Part shown: one piece after another, positions 1-9,180 of the stretch
Position numbering within the stretch: position 1 is the stretch's first letter
Layout of the letters: every line of letters starts with the position of its first letter
Assembly: GCA_003427395.1 (NCBI GenBank)
Contig: BFEA01000114.1
Span: 2,745,744 to 2,766,568, forward strand
Source: Chara braunii
Taxonomy: Eukaryota > Streptophyta > Charophyceae > Charales > Characeae
Direction: 5' to 3'
DNA length: 20,825 bases
The notes under the pieces: generated by a model
Databases searched by the model: none
Seen by the model: the letters and a program-made list of their open reading frames with translations, nothing else
What the model was told of the DNA's origin: nothing
Made by a program: the position numbers and the translations under genes

Positions 1-1
1 G

Positions 2-559
2 CCCGTCTCTCCATTGATTGCAAAAATCCTCCGGCCCTGCCACCTTACCCACAGCGGTCTCTGCTTTACTAGTCTTTTTTGTTCTTCGATTTATTCCCAG
101 TTTTTGAATTGGATTGTGCCCTTCTCTATCTCCGCGACTCTACTCTGCAATTGCATGCGTGAATGGGAACGTGTAGGAAGGGAAGTACCGACGGGATGGC
201 GGGCAAGTGAGAAATGCATCTTCCAGCTATTGAGACAGTACGCATTACAGACTATCTGGAAAAGGAGACGCCAACTGGTGGTAGGTAAAAAATTGTTGAC
301 CAGAATGGAAGCCAGAACAACATTCTACAATCTATTGGAAACAGACATTAGGGCTCAACAGCAGAGGACCAAAATGCAAGCATCAGTCAACCCTGAAAGG
401 GCAAAGGATATCTTCATGAAATTTCAGAGTAAGGTATTGGCCCGAGGCAAAGTAGCGACCATAGAGGGACAGAGACTGATCTTTCATTGGTTTACGGAGG
501 AGCGTCGTGAGGTGTCCTTGGGGGCCCAGCGGGTGACACACGAACTAGGACTACCATAG
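2..559 (+). pseudogene. Partial reading frame, possibly the C-terminal end of a LINE ORF2
   Basis: The frame is open to the left edge, so the true start is outside the window, and it ends at a TAG followed two codons later by another TAG. The centre reads QLLRQYALQTIWKRRR (codons near 224-271) and is followed by a basic, helix-like stretch. A leucine/tyrosine-rich helix ending in IWKxR is typical of what follows the zinc-binding reverse-transcriptase domain at the end of plant LINE ORF2 proteins. I infer a LINE origin from that resemblance only: no catalytic motif is inside the window. Downstream, the same frame continues past stops with a readable PPPINPEYVFEG-type segment near 645-680, which suggests decay of a longer protein. 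The repeated tail at 1517-1581 and 6173-6387 would fit a LINE 3' end. It could instead be an unrelated broken gene. Confidence 0.3.
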
Positions 560-1516
560 GGATAGGAAAACCGGAGAGAAGATATGCACAGCAGAAGCTC
601 AAAATACACAGAGAATTGAAAAACAAATTTCAATTCTGCAATCCATCGTCCTCCTCCAATCAATCCGGAGTACGTATTCGAAGGATCCCAACCACGTTAT
701 CAACACCCACGGACCAATTATTTACAAGATTTCATCGAAGTACTCGGGAGTCTTCTTCTTCCTCCCTCTTCCTCAAGCTCTAGCTATGGTGCTTGCAAGC
801 ACCCAACCTCTCAAGCCTGCCAATTGCCACACACCCTCCTAAATCCAACACCCCTCTGCACCACTCAGGAAGCCCACTGCAGATGAAGTGTCCACTCAGC
901 AGGGGAGCGCAGCTCCCAGGATGATGAAGAAGAACAGCAACTCGATGAAGATGATGGACTGCCATTTCAAAAACAGCATCACAGAGGGCTGCTTCGACGG
1001 CAGCTGCCTTAACCCCAACAAGACAGTGATGGAGGAGCGCCTCACAGAGCCCGGCCTGATGCCCGGGCCAGATATGCAGAAGCCCAGGAACCCCAGCTAT
1101 GGCCGCCCACTTCCTTTCGAGGAAGAGGAGGACCGAGTGCTTCAAATTAGCGCAGCTCCAGCCGCGACCTCCAGCAGCACTTCGTGGAAAAAAAAGAAAA
1201 AGAAAAAAGATGAAACAGAACAGAACCGAGATTCCTCGGTCCCTGCCTACTTCTACCCATTTTCCCTAGGCCTACCACACAGCAGCTACCTACAGACCTA
1301 TCTGACCGTCCAAGCAGCAAACATCTACGGCCTAGTAGTCAAGATCTGCCTAACTGCATCTAGATGGAAACGTGAGGTAAGGGACCCAACGCTAAGACAC
1401 CCAAAAGAAAGACCTACAGCCTACCAGTTTCTAGAAGGGCAGAAAGGACAAAACAACAAGGCTGAAAGGCCTAAGACTGCGAAGTAAGAACTACTAGCGA
1501 CAGGTTCAAGGTTCAA
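560..1516 (+). other. Decayed region after the LINE-like frame; no recognisable gene
   Basis: This stretch holds stops and shifted frames. The frame of 2-559 resumes from about 640 with a proline/serine-rich sequence before stopping again. The longest plus-strand frame, 888-1487 (199 codons), has a run of seven lysines from the A-rich tract near 1188-1211 and no domain I know; its composition is low-complexity in places and I do not claim it as a gene. It may be the 3' untranslated part of the LINE-like remnant. Confidence 0.35.
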
Positions 1517-1581
1517 GCCCGACAAGCCTCAAAACAGTCAAACACCACAAACACACTACAAGTCACGGGATAAAGTCCCGG
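1517..1581 (+). repeat. Tail-repeat unit 1, left half
   Basis: Positions 1517-1580 match 6244-6307 at 63 of 64 bases. The segment ends in a GGGAT-AAAG-TCCC hairpin. The unit is cut here by the 1582-6168 insertion and resumes at 6173. When the insert and one CCGG copy are removed, unit 1 aligns without a gap to unit 2. Bases 1578-1581 (CCGG) are the left target duplication. Confidence 0.85.
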
Positions 1582-1583
1582 TG

Positions 1584-1613
1584 TCAGGCGGCCACAAGCA
1601 GTGCGCCGCCTGA
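1584..1613. repeat. Perfect 9-bp inverted repeat at the left tip of the 4.6-kb element
   Basis: TCAGGCGGC (1584-1592) pairs with GCCGCCTGA (1605-1613) across a 12-base loop, starting two bases inside the element end. The second inserted element has a weaker counterpart near its own left end (CGGCT / AGCCG). Confidence 0.75.
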
Positions 1614-2545
1614 AATCTGCGGCTTTGGGACTTAGGCTCAAAGATAAGTCCGTGTTTTGACGGTGCTCCGGGTTGACCAGGCAGCAAAAATTAGGGGAGC
1701 TCAGGGCACCCTGACATTGGGCACACTGGACCTTACGAGTAGCCCTCAAAGATAGCGAGATGGGTGGTCGCACACGACACACCTAGGGACCATCATTTCC
1801 GGCTGTTCCGACCCTAGACCTGGGATGGCCTGCCGCGGAGAGCCATCGCGGGAACTGACCTCGCCGCAACATTTTTCCAGCATACGACCGGAGCCGAAAT
1901 GAGGCCTCGAAATTTTGTCTATTTTAGTACCATAATTAAAGATGGGGAAAAGGGGTTAAGACCAGTAGGGGAGGAGAGAAAAACATAATATCCCTTAATT
2001 TTTTTATTTCTCGCGGCATTTAATTCTAGGGGGAATACCCTTGCTATTCTATGTTTCCGGCAATGAAATTAAAAACATGGAAAAAGATTAAAAATGGTAA
2101 GAGAGAGAAGAAACAAAAGGAATTCGGCCGTTTATTTAAACTTTCACGGAATTTAATTTTGGGGATCTTACGGTTAATTTACCATTTCCGACAATAGAAC
2201 TAAGGAAAGGGAAGAATTATGAAAAATGATGGAAGGGACGAGAGCCCATGATTGTTGAAAGATTGGCCTAATTTCGCCTCGATTACCCGCCATCAGCTCA
2301 GACCCCGGATTGAACATTTTCCCCGGATTTTAACGAGTCTTCACTACTGTCGATGGTCGAGGATCCCTGCGTCGTTTCCCCTGGTTTGCTTGATTATTAA
2401 CATTACCGCAGTTGGGATGTTCTGAGAGCGGGGCTCACATGGTCAGCATGGGGGGGGTGCTACTATGAGTCGACTATGGTGCTTGGTTCGGTACGGATAC
2501 GAGGGTTGTTACGGAATGGCTACGTCCTACGGTGTCTGATGTGCT
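1614..2545. other. No gene; AT-rich then mixed sequence inside the 4.6-kb element
   Basis: From about 1900 to 2260 the sequence is rich in A and T, with poly-purine and poly-T tracts and no sustained reading frame. From about 2480 onward, GGTTCGGTACGG-like motifs appear that may be the oldest, most decayed copies of the minisatellite that follows. Confidence 0.5.
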
Positions 2546-3055
2546 TCAGGTACGGTATGGACCCGGGTACAGCTTTTTCACTTCGGTGACTTATTTTCAG
2601 GTTTGGGACAGCTGCGGTGATTTTTTCTCAGGACCGGGGCTACTACGACAGTTATTCCAGATTTGGGACCTTGGCGGCAGTTTGTTTTCAGGCCCGAAAA
2701 CGTTGCGGCATCCTCTATCAGGTTCGGGACGGGTACGGAATTATCATGGCATGGTTGTACGGGTTCGGCATCCGCGTGGCACGGTAGCCGGTACTGGATT
2801 TCGGGGTTGGTCAGGTTCGGTGGCATCGCGGTGTCTCGTTTAAGGTTCGACGCCCTCACGGCGATTTAGTTCAGGTTCGAAACCTCTGCGGTGATTTATT
2901 TACAGGTCTCCAGCCACTGCAGTGGTATATTTTTCAGATTCAGAACCGGTGCGGCGGTCTATTTCCTGGTCCGAGGCCTCTACGGTATATCAATCCAGGC
3001 CGGGAACCGCTGGGACAATTTATTTCAGGTTCAGATTGGGGTCGGCAACGACATG
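2546..3055 (+). repeat. Decayed minisatellite with a 30-31 bp period
   Basis: A CAGG anchor followed by a GGGACC..TGCGGTGATTTATT-like core recurs at 2546, 2597, 2628, 2657, 2688, 2718, 2811, 2841, 2871, 2902, 2934, 2965, 2995 and 3025. Steps are mostly 29-32 bp; the 93-bp step from 2718 to 2811 equals three periods. Copies are strongly diverged from one another. Related motifs continue weakly on both sides, to about 2480 and 3400. The short frames through it are by-products of the repeat. Confidence 0.75.
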
Positions 3056-4440
3056 GTGCGAGCCATGGCAAACCGAGCAACTATAGGAGGTTCGTCGTGA
3101 GTATTTTCTAGGCTCGGTGCAGTCCGAACTGGCTCGGGGCCGGTATGGAGTGGCAAAGTTGGCCAGAGAACAGGGCGGACACTCTTGACATTGGTACTGC
3201 AATGGTCTGATGTGAACCGCGGCGTACAGATTCGGCTCAACTACGGCACTGGACCAGCATTCGGTTCTCCAATTGGGGAGCTTGGTACGATCATAGATGA
3301 CCCATGCAATTGTTTGAGCGCAGTATTCTGCGGCGGGCCCTAGTTCTCGGATTTGACCGGTTGGTACGGATCTGGTACGGCAAGCGGTGAAATGGTTATG
3401 CTGGGTCACCGGTCAGGCTGTGAGTCTGGGGTATCTTGGTCCCCCGGCTGGGGTCGTTGGCTCAGACCATCTGCGGATCTGATGTTATGCCTGCTGCGTC
3501 CCTGAGTGAAACCCCTGAAGCATGGGCATTTCGGCACTAATGCGAACCGAATTTCTGCCTTATCAACCCGTGCTCCTGCGCTCGTAAACCCGAGCGTGAA
3601 GTTTGCGGCCGCAATAAGCCGGTGTACCTGGGTCGTATCGTGGGGAGATACAGGCGGGGCCAGCGGTCCGAATACACGGTGGCTCGACTCGCCAGACGGT
3701 TAAAGGAAGCGGGGCGGGAGCCACGGATGGAGACGAGAAGGACGTGTTGGGTGGGGGAACGGAGGATATAGGAGGGGACCAGGCCTTGTGTAAGGGGGAG
3801 CATGCACGGTGTACCCCGCGAAAGTGCTCAGAGGTGGTTGCACCGCGACCTGTGCAAGTCGTGTCGGGCGCGCTTGCGCGGAGACGCGAAGTTGTTACAG
3901 GGTCGGGGAGGAAGAGACTGGGGGAGATGTGCCAGGCGTATGCAGCCTATACCCCGGTGCGATGCGAGCGAGAGGAGGGTCCCCGTGTGCCAGGCGTTCG
4001 CAGCGCCTACACAGTTGGCCGACGAACGATACGAGGAGCGGATGGCGAGAGAAGATAGCGTGCTCGGGTGAGCGCGCGGAGGACAGAAGGAAATTTTCGG
4101 CTCTTCAGCGCTGTTCACGCGCGATCGAAAACAGCGGGCGTCGTGGAAGGAGTGGACGGAGGGGAGAAAGAAACGGGCTATCAGAGAGGGGCGACGGGTT
4201 GGCTGGCGTCGGGGCTAACCGTGTGTCTGCTTTAAAGAACGGGCGCGAAGGAGATGAGCTCGGTCTGAGCCGGCGAGGGTGAACGAACCGCGAGCGGTCG
4301 ATATCTACACCACGAAGTTTGTTAGATGGCGGGCAAGCGAGCTTGTTCTCTCCGAGTGAAGCAAACTAAGTTATCTCTTCACTATCCGATCAAAGTTATC
4401 ATTAAACCATAGCACCGACGACTCAAACGGATACTCCCGA
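3056..4440. other. GC-rich, CpG-rich stretch without a supported gene
   Basis: Several overlapping plus-strand frames of 90-157 codons are open between about 3740 and 4280, but they lie in the same GC-rich DNA in all three frames and show no recognisable domain. TGTGCCAGGCG occurs at 3928 and again at 3986, with related sequence after each copy, giving a 58-bp spaced pair. It may be regulatory or untranslated sequence of the element. Confidence 0.45.
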
Positions 4441-4454
4441 CGGAGGTGAGATGG

Positions 4455-4496
4455 GCTATTGCCTGACTGTCAGGTATGTCTTCGCTATTGCCTGAC
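4455..4496 (+). repeat. Short direct repeat and palindrome
   Basis: GCTATTGCCTGAC occurs at 4455-4467 and 4484-4496, 29 bp apart. The first copy runs into CCTGAC-T-GTCAGG (4462-4474), a perfect inverted repeat. Confidence 0.7.
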
Positions 4497-5003
4497 GGTT
4501 GTGATCCCTCCGTTGTGGGCTGCCTAGATGAAACGGGAGTGAGCTAAGGGGCAGGGAGGAGACAGAACTGCAGGCGGTTGAGGAGGACGAGGAAGGTGAT
4601 GGAAGGGCAGAGCTGCATGCAGAGAGGATGACCGTGATTTGGAGAGAAGGAGAAGAAGGAAACGGGGAGGCCTGGAAAGAAAGAGAACAGTTTCCCGCGA
4701 CCTTAGTCTCAATCACTTTTGGGTCTTGTCATTTAAGCAGAGCTCTGTGCAACGCGTCTCGGTTCTGAACTGTCAACGCAAAGCAAATTTGTGATTATGA
4801 TTTTGAAACGGAGCAGCTGTTCCGAATCAATTTGTGCTGAGACTTGCGTATATCTTTGTAACACAAATATTGAATTACGACAGCGATTGTTGCGCAGCTT
4901 GACCTGCAGTTGTTAATCTGGACTTTTGTGACTCGGACCTTGACCCTGGTTCTCAGATGGTGACGCCGTTTTTGAAAGAACGAGATTGGGCTCTGAGCAA
5001 CTG
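4497..5003. other. No gene seen
   Basis: This is purine-rich plus-strand sequence to about 4690, then mixed sequence. Serine/proline/leucine-rich frames on the minus strand are translations of the purine tracts and are not treated as genes. Confidence 0.4.
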
Positions 5004-5166
5004 TTGAGAGAGAGAGAGAGAGAAAAGGAGAACTGAGAATGAGAGAGAGAGAAAGGGAGGACTGAGAGAGAGAGAGAGAAAGGGGGAACTGAGAGAGAGG
5101 GAGAGAGAAAGGGAGAACTGAGAGAGAGAGAGAGAGAAAGGGAGAACTGAGAGAGAGAGAGAGAAG
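5004..5166 (+). repeat. (GA)n tract organised as a ~29-bp higher-order repeat
   Basis: AACTGAG or a close variant recurs at 5031, 5060, 5087, 5116 and 5145 (steps 29, 27, 29, 29). Each copy is followed by a GA run and AAAGGGAG. The tract is a minisatellite built on a GA microsatellite. Confidence 0.85.
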
Positions 5167-5236
5167 AGTGGAGTGGATGAGGGAGAGAGGGTGCGATGTA
5201 AAGTGAGGGAGAAGCGGGCATGAAAGGTGTGGGTTT

Positions 5237-5344
5237 GAGGTTCGCACCCGAACGAGTAAAAGGGATCATGAACGCACTTGGACTGATTAAGGCAGTAATC
5301 AAAATCGGCGCACTTAACAGCCATTTGCTCTAACCACTGAGCTA
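5237..5344 (-). ncRNA. tRNA-derived (SINE-like) segment, Asn-like head
   Basis: On the minus strand, 5344-5326 reads TAGCTCAGTGGTTAGAGCA, a canonical D-arm with an A box. It is followed by TGGCTGTTAAG, which resembles an Asn anticodon arm with GTT at 5318-5316. A B-box-like GGGTGCGAACCTC lies near 5250-5237, about 90 bases after the A box, too far for a simple tRNA. Acceptor ends do not pair. It is best read as a tRNA-derived repeat or tRNA pseudogene with an insertion, not a working tRNA. Confidence 0.4.
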
Positions 5345-5737
5345 CTAGAGACCTTTCTATTGTCGTATTTTTTTGATAGTCTTTTGAAAATCTATCATAT
5401 TTTGTTGAAAAACATCTTGTTTTTTTACTTGCGTAGTCTTATGCATGGTAAGTACTATAGCTCCAATCATGGCCACTAATAAAATAAGACCAACAGTGTG
5501 AGACGGGAAACGGTCTTCATGATCGAATGGTCGACAGTTTGGATGGTCGTCCGTCTATCTCCAAATTGGGGAAGGTGGGCGCGTAATTGTTTGGAATTCA
5601 GCATTTCATTTTGTTTTATATAACGCTCTTTTTTTTGTTGTTCTCAATACTCTTTCGACTTTAACTGCTGAGATCACTTTGAACCAACCGCTCACACTGG
5701 GTTCTGGATGGGCGTCAACAGAAAAGCACAGCAAAGC
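5345..5737. other. No gene; AT-rich
   Basis: Mixed AT-rich DNA with several poly-T runs. No sustained frame or motif was recognised. Confidence 0.4.
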
Positions 5738-5740
5738 ATT

Positions 5741-5788
5741 TTGATTTTACGCAATTAATTTCAGCTTGATTTTACGCAATTAATTTCA
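5741..5788 (+). repeat. Two perfect 23-bp copies, 25-bp period
   Basis: TTGATTTTACGCAATTAATT plus TCA occurs at 5741-5763 and 5766-5788. A third, decayed relative followed by similar GAGCTGCTGGGGAG / AAGTTGCTGGGAGG sequence lies near 5970-6005, so the surrounding segment is itself duplicated. Confidence 0.8.
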
Positions 5789-5808
5789 ACGAGCTGCTGG
5801 GGAGTGAA

Positions 5809-5828
5809 TTTTTTTTTTTTTTTTTTTT
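5809..5828 (+). repeat. Poly-T tract, 20 bases
   Basis: Uninterrupted run of T between the two related GCTGCTGGG segments of the 4.6-kb element. It could be the A-tail of a minus-strand retroposed sequence, but no target duplication was identified. Confidence 0.8.
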
Positions 5829-6168
5829 ACTTCACTGAATGTTCTTCCCAGCTTGAAAGTGTGTGAGTAGAGTGTTTCGTTGTGAGCAGTTTTCAGCTTC
5901 TGTGCATACGGTATCTCTCCATAAGTCGTTACCAACTCTTGGTCATTCCTGCGTACTAAAAGTATTTTATTTTGACAATTGATTCCTTCAAGTTGCTGGG
6001 AGGGGAAAATACTAATCAGCCTGGTTCTGTGGAAGGGACATTTATAACCACCGCCCTATCAACCACCTGCTGGCCGCTGAGGACCTCGGAAGCGGGCGCG
6101 GCGAGTGACAGGCGCCGTTGCCTCTGGCTTCAGCGAACAGTGGGCACCCCTCCCCGGATTTCCTCACA

Positions 6169-6172
6169 CCGG
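6169..6172. repeat. Right target-site duplication CCGG
   Basis: Identical to 1578-1581 and directly adjoining the CA end of the 4.6-kb element. Confidence 0.8.
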
Positions 6173-6243
6173 GAAGCGCAAAACAGGCAGCAGAGAATTA
6201 GTGTACAACCAGCACTTCACTGCAATTCATTGCATTACTGCCG
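6173..6243 (+). repeat. Tail-repeat unit 1, right half
   Basis: Positions 6173-6231 match 6309-6367 at 54 of 59 bases. This half joins 1517-1581 across the insertion to make a unit of 136 bp. Confidence 0.8.
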
Positions 6244-6367
6244 GCCCGACAAGCCTCAAAACAGTCAAACACCACAAACACACTACAAGTCACGGGATCA
6301 AGTCCCGTGAAGCACAAAACAGGCAGCATAGAATTAATGTACAGCCCGCACTTCACTGCAATTCATT
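6244..6367 (+). repeat. Tail-repeat unit 2 (uninterrupted copy)
   Basis: Contains the full sequence split in unit 1, including the hairpin CACGGGA-TCAAG-TCCCGTG at 6291-6309. It is the empty-site reference for the 4.6-kb insertion. It runs into a (CA)n tract at 6373-6387, which may be the end of the LINE-like element. Confidence 0.8.
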
Positions 6368-6372
6368 CATTG

Positions 6373-6387
6373 CACACACACACACAC
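6373..6387 (+). repeat. (CA)n microsatellite
   Basis: Short CA run directly after the second tail repeat. A simple-repeat tail is common at LINE 3' ends, which is the only reason to link it to that element. Confidence 0.7.
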
Positions 6388-6868
6388 GAGCATACCCTCC
6401 TTTTACCCCTTGTGTACTACTAATAAATACATACGCATGAGCATTATTAAGAGAACAGAAAATATCAGCTGAAGATCTGAAGAAAAATGATCATGAGTGT
6501 ACCCCCCTTTGACTCTGCCTCCTTTCACAACCTACAAGTGTGCCGTTAAGGTACACAGGGATGTGGGCAGCTGGCGCTCACCCACAATCAATGTGGCCAG
6601 CCCTGTATATGCGAGGCATACTAAAAGGGGAGCTGCAAGAACAAATGAAAGGGGTACCCCAAAGAGAACTGAAGTAAAGATACTTAACGAAGGGAAATAA
6701 ATTCAAATAATGGATCTATTGTGCTCCTTGTTGCTTGCTATAGAGGTAAAACTGTTTCATTGTTGGACTGGCTCATCTCAAGTGTGCTTCATTGTCTGCA
6801 ATAGAGGTAAACTTGCGGATGTTGGATCTATGCGTTTGGGTGGAACAGGGGCTGTTGTGGTGCAAATC

Positions 6869-6920
<52 letters not shown>

Positions 6921-7740
6921 GCTATAGACCCCCTCCCCCCCCAACCCCACCCCCCCGTTCTGCATCGAGTGCATATGGAGGGGTTGCACACTGCAGGTTG
7001 AGTAACATTGGTATGCTCATGCCGCACCCGTGCAAGCGGTGTGTGTGCATGGCAGTGCATGGCAGATCAGCGCACCACATGGTGCGCACTTCACCAGTGT
7101 GAAGCAAGTATTTTGCAATCACATCGTGAGTTCAAATGCTGACAGAAACAATAATCTCCCATGCTCCTGCAGCTCCTCCCCTTTGGGACAAAAAAGAAAG
7201 AAAATGGGATGACACCCCCCTGAGCAAAATGGGTCTCCTGGCCTCCCAGTAAAGAAGCGAAAATTCGCCGAAAAAAGGATAAGCAAGATTATTCCTGAAG
7301 ATGTCTGGTGAACGCTTTGCACCCTACTTGGTATGTATACTCCACCAGAGCAGCGCTTCTAATGTGCGCTGTGTCCATTCCACTGAAAGACTTCACGACT
7401 GCCAAATTGCTGTGTGTGGAAAGGGCACGGGGTGACACGGACTCATTCCTTGTGAGCTGTGACAAAGCAGCAGGTCACAGTGAACTGTCTACCACTAGGC
7501 TCCAGAATGTGATGAGCGATATAGGGGTTTGATTTTTATCATCCAGCGATGACCATTGGGTTTCCCTACTGCGACGAAAATGAGCAAGAGCGATAGACAG
7601 AGAAGCAGATTGCAATATCACGCTGAAGACCAGATAGTCCTGTACCAAGCGGAAAGCACAATGCACCGAGATACAAGCCAAATAAGAGCAATACAATGAA
7701 CTCAAATGTCAATGTCGTCCCTCCCTCGCCACACCAACAT
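6388..7740. other. No gene seen
   Basis: Open frames here are short (under 100 codons), overlap on both strands and show no family signature. The near-duplicate phrases TATAGAGGTAAA (about 6739) and AATAGAGGTAAA (about 6801), each followed by related sequence, are an old ~60-bp duplication. A long AC tract lies inside. Confidence 0.45.
6870..6919 (+). repeat. (AC)n microsatellite, about 25 units
   Basis: Perfect AC dinucleotide run followed by a C-rich tract (6929-6957). Confidence 0.95.
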
Positions 7741-8581
7741 AGTATCCAATGTCCCCCTTCTTGATTGGCGCTCAGCGCCCAGCCTATCCTACTAGCCTAC
7801 ACTATGATATGCAACAGGAATCACTTCAAGCTGAAGACCAATTTACGTGGCGAAGCCGCACATGCAGACTGCCTCATACACCACCTACGTGCCTCTCCTT
7901 CCTCTCACCTCACATCCTTCTCTCCCACTTAGTTTCCCCTCTCCCGAAGACCACCCATCGCCCATACTAGCATGTGCCAGCCCAGCCTGGCTACGGCTGC
8001 CGTGCCAGCTGCCCAGTCGCGCCCCTCTCACAGCTTGTGCCCGTGTGCGCCCTTCACTGGCGAGCGCCCAGGACGCCTGCCAGTGCTCAATGCAGCAGCG
8101 TGGCCACTCTGTCTTGCAAGGCCAGAATGTCCTCTGGGTGGGCGCTCACTTTCCTATATGGAAAGTGAGCCCTGCTCTCCCGAGCCCAGGGCCTGGCCGC
8201 CATGTTCCCAGTGGCTTCACGCTGGGCCAAAAAGTCTGCACCCAGGCCAGATTCAGACAGTGGCCTGAGCCCACAACAGTTAAGCAACCCAACTGTGCAA
8301 CGTGGCCAGCGCTGTTCGCTGCCATCCCATTGGCCGAGAGGCCCTGAGCCATGTCGCTGCCTGGGAGAGCCCTTTGCTCTCACAATGTTGTGTTCACACT
8401 GGCATGACCCTTGTAACCAACTGGCACGTGGCAACTGTCTGGCACACCCACATGCAGAAATGACAAAAATAGGGCCGCATGTTGGAAAGCAGGCCCGGCT
8501 TCACTTAGGGCGGGTACGTTGCTTGCTGGGGGCCCCTTAGCAAGTCGGGTGTCGCGGCCTAGCGAGGGCTCAATCCTTGCA
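7741..8581 (-). repeat. Probable 3' LTR of an older Ty3/gypsy element (left limit unknown)
   Basis: On the minus strand an LTR-like TGCAAGGATTGAG starts at 8581 immediately after a purine tract and 39 bases after the stop codon of a chromodomain frame. The inner chromovirus has the same arrangement (stop, 33 bases, purine tract region, TGCAA). The far end of this LTR could not be found, so the left coordinate is only where GC-rich sequence begins. Plus-strand frames such as 7847-8347 have no known domain and are probably spurious. Confidence 0.4.
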
Positions 8582-8594
8582 CTCCCTCCTCCTT
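8582..8594 (-). promoter_or_regulatory. Polypurine tract of the older Ty3/gypsy element
   Basis: The minus strand reads AAGGAGGAGGGAG directly before the TG of the presumed LTR. In LTR retrotransposons this tract primes plus-strand DNA synthesis and abuts the 3' LTR. Confidence 0.5.
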
Positions 8595-8620
8595 AACTTC
8601 GAAAGTTTGCTGAGATGCTT

Positions 8621-8905
8621 CTACACAGGTGCATTCCCCTTCAGCTTCTGTTCATACTCAGCAACGACCTGAGGTGCTGTCTTAATCAGTTCCTCCTTCG
8701 TGAACCAACAGTCTTCCTTTGGATCCGTGTGATGCCTGAATCTGACCCGGTACTCTCTGGTAAGTTTTGGCAGTCTTCGTCTGCAAACAGGCTTTGGAAC
8801 AGGCAGATCTCGATGATCCAGAATGTCGTCAACGCCCACGTGGCCATAAATGGTTGGGGGCAGCATTGATCTCCTTGATGGGAACTTGTCAGTCTCAGCG
8901 ACAGG
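8621..8905 (-). pseudogene. C-terminal chromodomain end of a second Ty3/gypsy integrase, truncated by insertion
   Basis: The minus-strand frame ending in TAG at 8623-8621 contains VDDILDHRDLP, then EYRVRFR, DCWFTKEEL and VVAEYEQKL, the order expected for a chromovirus chromodomain at the integrase C-terminus. It resembles but is clearly different from the chromodomain of the neighbouring element (QYLVRF, DRWFTRKEL, VVLRYEAA). The frame crosses 8906 into the LTR of the inner element, but that upstream part is LTR sequence and unrelated. The rest of this older polyprotein should lie beyond the right edge of the window, on the other side of the inner element. The chromodomain would direct integration by contacting chromatin. 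Confidence 0.7.
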
Positions 8906-9180
8906 TGTTATGAACTTGGTTGTCTGACGATTGTCTCGCCACTCACACACAGAGTGTCTGACACATGCCCATACACATACCAGACAAAGGAGACAGGAGA
9001 CAGAGTCCAAACTGCACACAGACAAAGATAAGCAGCGGAATTCAATCATGCACAGATGGGGAGAGACACACAGTGATTCTCACTCTCCGACAGACTCCCA
9101 ACAACCAATCACAAGAAGGCACCTGCGAGGATAACAATCAAAATCACACTGATGATGAGCCAACTCAACCCAATAATCGT

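Larger units (their letters stand above)
1582..6168 (+). mobile_element. 4587-bp non-coding inserted element with TG...CA ends and 4-bp TSD
   Basis: The left end is TGTCAGGCGGCC and the right end is ...TTTCCTCACA, so the inverted ends match at 6 of the first 7 bases (TGTCAGG against TGTGAGG). A perfect 4-bp duplication, CCGG, flanks it at 1578-1581 and 6169-6172. The neighbouring tandem repeat unit at 6244-6367 provides the uninterrupted version of the insertion site, so the boundaries are exact to the base. No transposase, integrase, RT or gag motif is visible on either strand, and no long direct repeats mark two LTRs. TG...CA ends with a short duplication fit a very long solo LTR. TGTNR ends with a 4-bp duplication also fit Ginger-type DNA transposons, though long terminal inverted repeats are absent. 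The strand is arbitrary. Inside are a minisatellite, GA repeats and a tRNA-like segment. Confidence 0.8.

Noticed and set aside
1500-1581. GGTTCAAGCCC and GGGATAAAGTCCC as tRNA T-arms
   Set aside because: No D-arm or acceptor pairing is in range; the second is explained as the hairpin of the tail repeat.
3802-4282. Overlapping plus-strand frames of 89-157 codons
   Set aside because: All three frames are open in CpG-rich DNA, the residues are Arg/Gly/Cys-biased and no motif is present.
5004-5166. CRISPR-like array (regular ~29-bp spacing)
   Set aside because: The units differ only in GA run length and have no unique spacers; the context is eukaryotic transposon DNA.
4795-5324. Serine/leucine/proline-rich minus-strand frames of 120-150 codons
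   Set aside because: They translate the GA repeat on its complementary strand; there is no domain and the three frames are equivalent.
7847-8347. 166-codon frame rich in Pro, Ser and Ala
   Set aside because: It lies in probable LTR sequence, competes with frames on both strands and has no recognisable domain.
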